The position numbers were made by a program, and so were the translations under genes. DNA of 64,000 nucleotides from Mesorhabditis belari (Eukaryota; Nematoda; Chromadorea; Rhabditida; Rhabditidae), in the NCBI GenBank assembly GCA_958450365.1, contig CAUEEP010000862.1, forward strand, positions 1 through 64,000, given 5' to 3'. The notes under the pieces are model-generated. The model made no database searches. It was not told the DNA's origin and was given only the letters and a program-made list of their open reading frames with translations. Positions 46,786 to 57,000 of this stretch are shown piece after piece. Position 1 is the stretch's first letter. Every line of letters starts with the position of its first letter.

Positions 46786-47199
46786 CTAGATTTAAACCTA
46801 TATCTTTTAAACATCAAAACACAAATTTCCGATTCCAACAGAGTAGTATATAGTAGGCGTACCTAGGACAGCCGATTTTTTTGCCCCACCACCCCCGATT
46901 CTGCACATCAAAAAATAGGGTATAAATCAATATATTTTTATCAAAAATGTCATAAAATCAATTTCCAAGACTGCCCTTCCTCCAGACCTGGCCCAAAATC
47001 CCCCACACCCTCCAAAACCACATGCCAATTTTAGCATTCCTGAAGCAAAAAGGTCTAAATTTAACAAATTATCATACAAAATCACTAGGACAATTTTCAT
47101 CCCCCTCCAGACCTGGGACAACCCAAAATCCCACTATCTTTATTGAGTCAATATTTAGGGTTTTGTTTGAAAAAATAGCATAATTTTAGCAATAATTTT

Positions 47200-47455
47200 G
47201 GGGGGTGGGACAAATGCGACCTTTTTTTGCCAGAAAAGGCCTTAGAGCTTCAAAAATGTTTTTATAGAAAGGAATCGTATGCGTAGATTCCGAATTTCGA
47301 CAAATCAAAGCAAATCAGACCTCGCTGACACGTCAAATTTGGGCTAAAAGGCAAAAACTACGCAACTTAACGCTTTTCCGCAGTCGTTTCCGCAACGCAA
47401 AAAAGGTCGCATTTGTCCAGGTGCGCAAAAAAAAGGTCGCATTTGTCCCACCCCC
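47200..47455. mobile_element. hAT-like MITE, 256 bases, copy 1
   Basis: The termini are GGGGGTGGGACAAATGCGAC (followed by CTTTTTT) and their complement. An 8-base duplication ATAATTTT lies at 47192-47199 and 47456-47463. The interior shares GGAATCGTATGCGTAGATTC with copy 2. An 8-base target duplication is the hAT hallmark. Confidence 0.88.
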
Positions 47456-47740
47456 ATAATTTTGAATGAATGTCCTAGGACAATTCCAAAACCACATCCA
47501 CTCCCACTTAAGCGTTTCTCATAATTCGAATTATTTCTGAATCATTCAATTAATAATTTTGTGGGATAATCTTTTCATTTGATTTTGTATTTAAAAGTTT
47601 CTTTCTTTACTTAAAATCTAAATTTGATTTCCAACATAACCACATTCAAAACGTCGCTGATCCCACAACGATTTAGAACGTTTCGCCAAACATAAATAAA
47701 ACTTCATACATTCATACAGCTTTTTTCTTTCAGTGCTAAT

Positions 47741-48153
47741 GGGGGTGGGACAAATGCGACCTTTTTTGCGCACCTGGACATTTGCGCACCTTTTTTTTTG
47801 CTGGAAAAGGCCTTAGGAAAGGTCGTAGAGCTTCAAAAATGTTTTCACGGAAGGGAATCGTATGCGTAGATTCCGAATTTCGACAAATCACACCTCGCTG
47901 ACACGTCAAATTTGGGCTAAAAGGCAAAAACGGCGTAAAAGCGTTAAGTTGCGTAGTTTTTGCCTTTTAGGTCAAATTTAACGTGTCAGCGAGGTCTGAT
48001 TTGCTTTGATTTGTCGAAATTCGGAATCTACGCATACGATTCCCTTCTGTGAAAACATTTTCGAAGCTCTACGACCTTTCTAAGGCCTTTCCAGCAAAAT
48101 AAGGTGCGCAAGTGTCCAGGCGGGCAAAAAAAGGTCGCATTTGTCCCACCCCC
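47741..48153. mobile_element. hAT-like MITE, 413 bases, copy 2, near-complete palindrome
   Basis: It has the same termini as 47200-47455. The 8-base duplication GTGCTAAT is at 47733-47740 and 48154-48161. Nearly the whole element is a palindrome (for example GGAATCGTATGCGTAGATTC is mirrored, as is CGCTGACACGT), so a transcript would fold into one long hairpin. It lies directly upstream of retropepsin copy 2. Confidence 0.9.
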
Positions 48154-48247
48154 GTGCTAATTCTCATATTCTTGTTTTCTTTTCATATATATGCATTTTT
48201 CCTTTTATACATTCACTGATTTTTAGATTACTTCTCAACAAACGAAC

Positions 48248-48932
48248 ATGAGCGATCACAACAAGGTAAACAGTTTTTTCACTGCTTGCATGCTGAATTC
48301 ATTTAATTTTAGCCTTCTTCATCTTCGAGTGGGAAAGATCGTTCGGATCAATTGTTAGCCATGTCATATGATGAGTTTGATAGCATGCTCAAGGACATAG
48401 ATGAAGAAGAGTTGGAGATTGTATGATTTTCTTTTAGGAATATTTCTAAACTTTGTAATTATAGATTGGCCGAGCAGAAGAAATCGAGCATTTGAGTGCC
48501 GGAACATTCACTACTCCCGCGTTCCCAGTCGGGGGCGTAATTATTGAGCAAAACGCGCGCTTCGTGGTCCCGCTAGTTTTTCAACGAGCTGGAAAATCCA
48601 ATTCCAAAGCCATCAACGTGTGGTGTCTGGTCGATACTGCCTCTCCGTTTACTTGCCTCACTGTTAAGACGTTGGAAGCCTTCTTTGGTGCAGGAAATGT
48701 GGCAGAGTGTGCTTACTACCCGATGGTAATCCAGGTTCGTTTTACTTTTGTTTAAGATAATCAATGCTTTCGAAATATTTAGGACCAAAGCAGCCGCATT
48801 GACTGTCAAGTCTCCAAAGTTGGTACTCATTTTGAACACGTCAACATTTTGGGTGTGGATGCGATGCGATGTTTGAAAGTCTCGCCGATTGTTAACTGGA
48901 ATAATTATACTTTCCGTCTTGCCAAAGAGTAA
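48248..48932 (+). CDS. Retropepsin-like protein, 181 aa (family copy 2)
   Basis: Four exons stay in frame: 48248-48265, 48313-48420, 48465-48734, 48783-48932. It lacks the RS-rich exons of copy 1 and starts MSDHNKPSSSSSGKDRSDQ. It is then collinear with copy 1: MSYDEFDSMLKDIDEEELE, HLSAGTFTTPAFPVGG, INVWCLVDTASPFTCLT, VNILGVDAMRCLKVSP and the end YTFRLAKE. Intron positions are identical to copy 1. The active-site motif reads DTAS where copy 1 has DTGA. The Gly is nearly invariant in aspartic proteases, so activity is doubtful. No other retroelement domain is nearby. The intact frame and conserved introns argue for selection, or for a recent copy. Confidence 0.75.
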
Positions 48933-49256
48933 ACTTTTTCGTGTATTGTAAGTATATGATTCAATAAAGTTTTGCTTTTTATATGTTAGTTGTCGCATTT
49001 AACATTGCCAAGATGAGATTGAATGAATTTTATAAAATATAATTTTGAAAGTTAGACTATTATCTTAAACTAATCTAGAATTATTAGCCTTAAAGCTTAT
49101 AGTATCCATGAGCTAATGTGTTAATTTTATTGCTACAAATATATCTTTTAAACTCTTCTTTATCATCTTCATTCAATGCACCTTTGTTTTGTTTTACAGT
49201 ATAAATCTGGTGCTTTTTTGCTTGAATCAAGAATTGCTCTTTTCGAGTAACTATTA

Positions 49257-49769
49257 TTCATCGGATCAGGACTTCGACCTGGTACCTTTTATATCCAATA
49301 ACGATTAATGAAGCTAAAGTTATAAATAAGATACGCCAGAGAATACATATGATAATTGCTTCTTTAGGGAAGTGATGTATTAGCAACAGACGATGAAGGA
49401 GCTTCACGAGCAAAGATGGCACAGTCCAAATCAAAGAGAGGAGGACTGGGAAGGCGTGGAAGGGGCAGAAATGCAACCACGACCTATCGGGGGAACGATT
49501 CAACTTAAATATCTCTTGCTCTCCTATGTATTGTTAGATATAAATATCTTGTCTCATTTATCCAGTATTTCAGGTGTGTGGTTTTTATCGTACTGACTTC
49601 AAGTCCTCAGTTAAAATTGTGATGTAAAGATCTTTATTCGTTCTCTTTAATGCAGTGTTATTTTCCATAAATATTATTGTTTCGATCAATGAAAATAGCG
49701 CATGAAAGGGCAGCAGTTGTGGGAAAAGCCGAGTCATTCGAGCTATTGAAAAGATTTTTGACGTATCAA
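49257..49769. repeat. Second copy of block A (REEP exons 8-9 and 3' flank)
   Basis: It carries a decayed copy of REEP exon 9 with the GGLGRRGRGRN-coding stretch and the same 3' flank. It has no upstream REEP exons, so it is not a functional gene. It joins block B at about 49767. Confidence 0.9.
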
Positions 49770-50192
49770 TCTTTGTTATGTTATCAAGATCTTTAGAAGA
49801 AGCGTCGCTTGACCGCTGACGAGGAATGATGGATGTTTCACAGAATAGCCACCCTATGGGCCTTCTCCACTCAATTCGTGCCAATAAATCGTTTTCCAGG
49901 AGCTCAATAAATATTTTGGGGTTTAACATTTGCTTATGCAAACAATTGGAGTGCTTATCACATTTACTTATAAATTTTGTGCTGGTGACTTGGATAATTC
50001 AAGAAACAATCTAAAGTTTACAATGAAATGCATTCCGAGCAATCATATTCTAATGTTTATCTCAAATTTGGTCTTTTGGCTTTCCGTAGAATTTCAGTGA
50101 TCCATTGATCTCGCAGTCGAAAAAAGATTCCATTTGGAAAGTTTTATCTATTTATGAAAGCAAAGGGACTCACTGATATTCCATGAAACCAC
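49767..50192. repeat. Second copy of block B
   Basis: This matches 38556-38969. Homology stops at ATTCCATGAAACC, where the structured segment at 50196 begins. Confidence 0.9.
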
Positions 50193-50195
50193 CTC

Positions 50196-50300
50196 CCCGT
50201 GGTGAGCAGTGGGTACCCCTGAAAGCAGGGGATGGCTAAGAGCTGGCCTAGGTAACAGACTCTAAGAGTAGGGTGAAACCCATAAGTACCTAGCTTTGAT
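50196..50300 (+). other. Strongly structured, RNA-like segment
   Basis: GC-rich hairpins lie in tandem: CCACCTCCCCGTGGT, CCCCTGAAAGCAGGGG, and an outer pair CTAGGTA...TACCTAG enclosing two smaller stems. A U-rich tract with ATTTTTG follows. No frame is open and the composition differs sharply from the flanks. It does not match tRNA, 5S, U1-U6, SL RNA or 7SL as I know them. Confidence 0.35.
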
Positions 50301-51082
50301 TTTTGTTTTTGCCTTTTTTTGATTGATTTGCTTGTAGATGCTTGTTTGTCTTTGTTCAGCGTAAAAAGTTACTCAATGCAACTCAATGAAATTATTCTTT
50401 TATATGGGCTATTCTATTTAAATGGGCTTTTTTCAAAGTTCATAGAAATTCCTAGAACTTTTATTCAATCAGCAACATCGAATCTAGGGGGAAATTCTGA
50501 GGAAAAATGCAGAATAGTCACTCGGGAAAACACGAAAAATGCACCAGAATCTCAAGGAAATGTTTTTCAAGTTTAAAAATTAAAAATACCTTGCTTTAGA
50601 AATAAGAACCCGATAAAATTTCGTTTTTTTGTGGATTTCGAGAGGTGAAAAGAGAGGGAAATTAGCGTGTTTCAAAAAAATGAAAAATAATTTTGAAATG
50701 AAAATTTTAATGAGAAAACAATGCGTGAAAATTGACAATTTTTCTACCCAACTTTTTTTCGTTCGGAAAATATTTAGGGGACTGTAGGGTTCGATTACAG
50801 TACACCTAAATGTTTCACTCACTACAGTAAACCCGGGATAAAACTAGAGCATATTTTTAGAGTACTGTAGTAAGGAACTAGAGCTTTACAGTACCCCTAA
50901 AAGAACTATTTAGCATTACTAACAAAGATTACTAACAAATGTTTCAAAAGATCGGATAAGTGTCAAATTTTCTCAAAATAACAATAAAGAGATCGAGAAA
51001 ATGGCAAAATTAAAAAAAAAACAAATTGAAACTAAAGCTTTTGAAAAGAAAGTCTTGACAGTCGAAAGTTTTCTTTTCAAAC
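50301..51082. other. 3' flank of hif-1
   Basis: AT-rich. At 50770-50890 several copies of TACAGTA and CTACAGTA words alternate in both orientations, a decayed inverted repeat. No gene is seen. Confidence 0.4.
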
Positions 51083-54000
51083 TCAAATTCGATGGACAAT
51101 CTGTGGATTATTTACCCATTGGTTAGGGATTTGCAGGGGATTTTGAGGGAAACGATGATGGGGAATCGATTGGATATTTTGGGGGATTACGGTAGTCTGA
51201 TGAAGTGGCCAATTCGATTGATTTTGCTGAGAATTCGCTGAGAAATGGGACAACCCATTGAAGAACATTGGCGCACCGTTTTGTGCTGGGAAAACACCTG
51301 AAAATTTGGAGATCGGATTTTTGCATTTTTCACTTATTTACAAGCTTTGGTTTTCATTTTCTGCCCGAGTTTATATCAAAAGTAAGAAAAGATGACTCAA
51401 AACGGTTAAAATAGAGACATTTAGCTTTCAAGGCTTATGCAAATCATTGTTTCAAAATGCTCAACTCTTAAGTGGTCTTAAAAGTCTTTGGTCACTTACC
51501 AGTAATCTGGTACTCACCATTTTGTGAATTCCTTGACGGTGACGGGAGAATTTGCGGTGATTGCGGGACAAAATGATGAGCGGAATTGGAGGGCTGAGAT
51601 GGAAAAACGGATGAGGAAGATGAAGATGAAGATGAAGAGGGGATTGAGGGGAGGGAAGATGAAGATGCAGTCGGAGGTGATGGGTAGAAGACACGTTTCG
51701 AGGAGGGACCGTCAGCTGAAATCGAATCAGATCGAATTCAGCAATACTCAATTGAATAGAGTCATTTTTTGTTCAAAGTTTCAAAGTGGACAAAGAGATT
51801 GCTGAGAAAGTGCTTGAATCATACGATTCATTGAAAGAAAACTGACCATTTTGATTCGCATCCTCATCCACTCCATCTTCATCAACTTTTGCCATTCTTC
51901 CAGCTGAGGCGACTGGTTCGGTTGGTGTCCAATCGGGCAAATCGGGGAAAAGCGTTTGGAAATCTTTGGCCACTGATTCGGAGATTGGTTGCAGCTCTTC
52001 TTGGGGCACGAATGGAGCGACACTGTGGAGATCTTCGAAGGGAAAATCTGCAATTATCAAATTGAAAGTTGCATTTGGTCTACTGTAATAGGGCTTCACT
52101 TATCTCAAAGTCCGTCAAAATCGAAAACTCACCTAGATCCGCAAGGGCTTTATTGACGGCATCGGCTCTTTCTTGGAGAATTGCTTCTTTCCGTTGATCA
52201 CCATTGATGAGTTGCTGGTGATTTGCGGAAGTGGTGGGGATCGTTTGATGAAGAGGAGTGGAAGGAGACAGAGCGGGGAACACGGACCCCCGCGAGTGAG
52301 GGGCGAGCAGTGGGTGAGTGCCTGCAATTTCAGTTTTCATTTGTATTATCTATTTTTTTGATTTAAAATGCAAATTAGCCGATCAAAATCAACAAATCTT
52401 CAGGAAAATCCGATCGAATTCGATAGAATTTCGATCAAATAGCAACTCTAGTACATAGAGCTATGTTTTTACATCAAATGCATTCAGGGCTGGTCCTAGA
52501 GCCACTTTCCATGGCTAATCTCAACCTAAGCAAAGCAATTTCTGTGCTGATTGACCTGTCCAAAGTGCAGGTCAAAAGATCATGGACATGACTTTAATTT
52601 GATCACTTGAAATTCCTCAAAAATTCTTCAAACCATTTGATGAAACGGCGGGAAGACCTCGTGGGCGGTGTGCGGTTGCATCAATTCCATTGGATCCGCC
52701 ACCAATTGATCTTCCCATTTGGAATTGGTTGTCTCCCTGAAAACGGTATTAGAAGCATGATAGATTGATCGAATATTAGTAGTATTGCTCTCTTTTATCA
52801 TTTACCATAATTCTCGTGTGTTGAGGGGAGAGGGGATCGATTGGAGACCGCAAAGCACAATCGGCAAGACCCTCGGCCAATGGGGAGTAGCCCGAGTGAG
52901 AGGGTTGGGCTGAGCCTAGAAAGAACGAGTTAAAACAACAAAGTGTTCATTTGCTAACTTGAAACAGTTCTCTAGTAATTGCAAGCAAATCAATTGCAAA
53001 TCTTGCTTCTCATTTTTAAATAAAGTCATCTTTGAAGGCATTAAAAGCGTTGAGCTGACCCCTTGATACTCCAGTTGGTGATTCCTTTGTGTTTGATTCT
53101 CTAGTTGTTGATGAGCCTCCAAATGAGTCGGTTCTAGGCCGGATTGCGGTGATTGGAGCGGGGACGGAATGGGGGCCGGAGGGTGAGGGGTAGTCGACTT
53201 CGTGACGACTTCGCTTTGATGCCGGTCCTGCAAGTGATCTAGTTTGATTAGTTAGAACACTTATCGTTATCACAATACAGCTTTTAAGCTATAGAATTCG
53301 AGGTATAAATTTGAGTTTGCATTCACTGACCAGAGCTCGTTGCGAATGAATGGTGGCCAGGGGAAAGCGTTGCCCCACCGTCGTGTCCTTCTGAAAAGAA
53401 AAGGTATGACCCATTTGTCATGGCTAATTTATTCTCCTCTTTTTCGACATTTCCTATCTTACATCCAACTCCGTAGCTTAATGGATTACGGTAGAGTTGG
53501 ATGTAAGATTCCCATTCTCTTCCGCATTCTCTTCCCCATTCTCACCTCTATATCGCGGAGCCGGACTGCTCGGACGATCTCGAAATAGCCATTGAAGCAC
53601 CGCATCGTAGCTTGTCTTCCGCGATTCTAGAAACACAAAAATATTTATCTAATCAATACAGTAATAACCCATTACCGGCTACAGTAATCTGTTATTACTT
53701 TACAAAAAAAACGACAGGACAACTTTTAAAACCTTTTACAATTTCTATTGGGCACTGGACAAGCGGGCGTTGTTTTTCGAAAAGCTTTATGGGAAATCTC
53801 TGCGATCAGACTGGACACACAAAATAGCTACTACATAAACGATTTAAAAAGATAAATATTTCTAAATTTTGAAGCATTGGTGGGAGAGTTGAGCATCATC
53901 GAAACGAGGCAAAAAAAGCACAAAAAGTTCGGAAAAAATTTCCCGTCCACCTGTCTCAACATCTCCAAATCCTCGATTTGATTATCGATTTTTGAAATTC

Positions 54001-57000
54001 TCCATTCGAAATCTTTTGAAACATTCGAATTCTCGAAATTGCGATATTTGAATGGAGAAGTCTCGTCAAAATTGAGCTCATCATCGCTCTCCTCACATTC
54101 ACAAATGCAATCGGTTTCAAAATTTCCCGAATTTTTCGAATTTCTTGAAACCTTTCCCTCAAAATGTTCAACAATCGTTGGAATCTCTTCAATTTTCAAA
54201 TCGAAATCATCAATCAACTGGATTTTCACCGGGAAGACCTTTCCATTGTTCAACTTTTTACGTTTTCTATCTGGACACAAACCCTCCCCCATATTGCAAC
54301 AATCAACCGAGCTCTTCGAATTCTTCAAATTTTCTGATTTCTTCCGTTTCCATGAACTTTTCAGCTGAATTCCTTCAGCATCCTTTTGCCCTTTCTCAAC
54401 ATTCATCTGAACATCCTTCTCTGCAATCATTTCTTTTGGATAAGTGATCGTTGGCTCAGCTCTTGTCCATTCTTGACTCAACAATGAGAATTTCAATGTT
54501 TCATCGAAATCACTTGAGAAGAGGCCGATCAGTTGACAATCCTCCTCAAGACGGAAATCCTGGGGACTCGTTCGACCATTTCCTTCTCTTCCTTCTCTTC
54601 TTTCTCTTCCTCCCCTTCCCTCATTTTCTTGAACGCTCTCTTCTCGATTTTTCTCTTCTTCATCTACATTCATTCTTATGATGACCTAATTGCTTAATCA
54701 TTTCGGCATTAAAGAAAATTCAGCATGCTACTTGAAGTACAGTATTCCTAACTAGTAAGCCTAGCCATTAGCTGCCAAATCAATATGTAGAAAGAGGAAA
54801 AAGCTAGCATTGTAAGCTAATAAATATCATATCTATGCTAATAAAAAATCAGTACTATTAAAATTGGGGGAGCACACTTTTTTCCGAACTTTTCTACTAT
54901 TCTTAGGTTTTCAAGTACACTGTACACAAATATCACATTTTTAAGCTTTCAGGGATCAAAAAGTCGAAGTTTTTATTGAAAACCAAGCTCAAAAATGTGA
55001 TGCTCGTGCTCAGCCTACTTGAAAACCTAAGAATAGTAGAAAATTTCGGAAAAAAAAGTGTGGTCCCCCAACTTTAATAGTACCAATTTTTGTATAAAAG
55101 CCAAAATTCGAACCAGGTGACAGATTCCTCGTCGCTCGTCCATTATTTTGCGTGATTTGCGACGGAGAACCGATCATGATCTCATCGGATGGAGCGACGA
55201 GTGGAGTGAAATCGAAACACTCCAAAATGGCCGGCTGTCGACCAACCAATTCTAAAAAAAAACAAATTCGTTCATAATAAAGTCTTTTATTCTGTTTTTG
55301 TTAGTCCAGTAAGGCCATGGCATTAAGTTGGTTCATAAGTAAGCATTAAGTTGGTTCAGTACTCCATGGCATTAAGTTGGTTCTTTCATTGCCCTTTTAC
55401 TGTCAAAAAGAAGTCTATTGATTTTTACAGGAGAAAAGCTTTCTGTGTAATAAACAAATTGAAAATACTATAAGATACCGAAATCATCCTTTTAACTTAT
55501 ATGTTTCATTATTGTGTCGTCTAGAAGTTGTGCTCCACTTTTTTGGTTTACTTGCTGATTTATGCGCTGCTATTTTAAGCGTTAGATAGATTTAGATAGA
55601 TAGAATAGCTAGAATAGCTAGAATAGCTTTTAACAACTTGTGGAAGGGTTTCTTAATCTTTTCTCGCTTTTTATTAGTTTTATTATTTTTTATTAGTTAT
55701 ACATTTAGTAGTTGTTTGAATGTTTGAATTTCATTAAATCTTTGAATTTACTTCCTTGACTTAGGTTTGATGGAGAGCAATTGATTGCAATTAAATTTAA
55801 AACAAGTGAATGATAACTGAGCATGAATTTTCTCTGCATAAATGCATAGGCTTAGGCATAGGCTTAGGCATAGGCTTAGGCATAGGCTTAGGCATAGGCT
55901 TAGGCATAGGCTTAGGCATAGGCTTAGGCATAGGCTTAGGCATAGGCTTAGGCATAGGCTTAGGCTTAGGCTTAGGCATACATTTTACTAGTTTCCCTGT
56001 GCAACAAACCTTTGCCAACAATATCCTCTCCTTCTTGACAATCCACTTCGGCTTTTATCGTCTTCAGCACGGGCATTCCAGCCGGTTGAGACTCTGAACA
56101 CATCACCAAACTCTCGCTTTCGCCTTGAATTCTGAAAAATGAAAAAAAAATTGTGGTTTTGAAAGCTTGCACTTACCCCAATACATAGTGAATACAGATG
56201 ACATATTGTCCCTTTTGTCCTCGAGTTGTGTGGTTGATCGTTGTAGCTTCTGAAAAATGATGATGAAACAAATGATCTTTCAATCTTCATAAAACTAATT
56301 ATTTGCCTTAAGTTAGTTTTCAAGAGATGACTTTACTGTTTCATTTCTATAGTTGAATTCTAAATGATTTCCAAGCAATACTAGCAATCCAAGCTTGGGT
56401 AATGCTTCTTGAAATCTCCCACCAGTCATCACCCATGCAAGGTTATTGTTCGCTGCAACGAGGCGATAGAATGGAGTCCGCACATGTCCCTTTTGAAAGA
56501 GTTCGCGAATTGACTAAATGTTCGCATTTTTCTTTTCTGATGAATTTTCTCTGATCTAGCTTTTCCTGTGCACTATATTTTTCGACTTTTACTCGAAAAT
56601 CTTTTCACAAACCTTGTGCACAATGTGCGCATCGGCTGGATGAACCAACTCGTAAAACGAGCATCCCATCAAAGAGCGAGCGTCATTCTAAAAAGTTATC
56701 GTTCTAAAAAGCTATCGTTCTAAAAAGTTATCGTTCTAAAAGGCTAAAAAGCTTTCGCTTGCAACGTGAACAATTTAAATCAATTAAATTTTGATCTAAT
56801 AACGAACGATAAATCATTTTTGTTTTTCACAAAAATTCAATTTAAAGCTTTCTCTTAAAAAGGAAAACGTTCTCTTAAAAACGTTTGTATCTCAACATAG
56901 ACAATATTCTAAATGATTTCCAACGAATACTTCCTTGGCTTTAGCATAGTTTCATGTTCTCGGTTTATTATATTCAATTATCAATTCATCACTCACCTTT

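Noticed and set aside
54039..54681. Several + strand frames opposite hif-1 exon 13.
   Set aside because: They are antisense shadows of the 713-base minus-strand exon, which joins its neighbours in frame.
55797..56097. GLGI and PMPK repeat-peptide frames.
   Set aside because: They are translations of the 12-base tandem array in a hif-1 intron.
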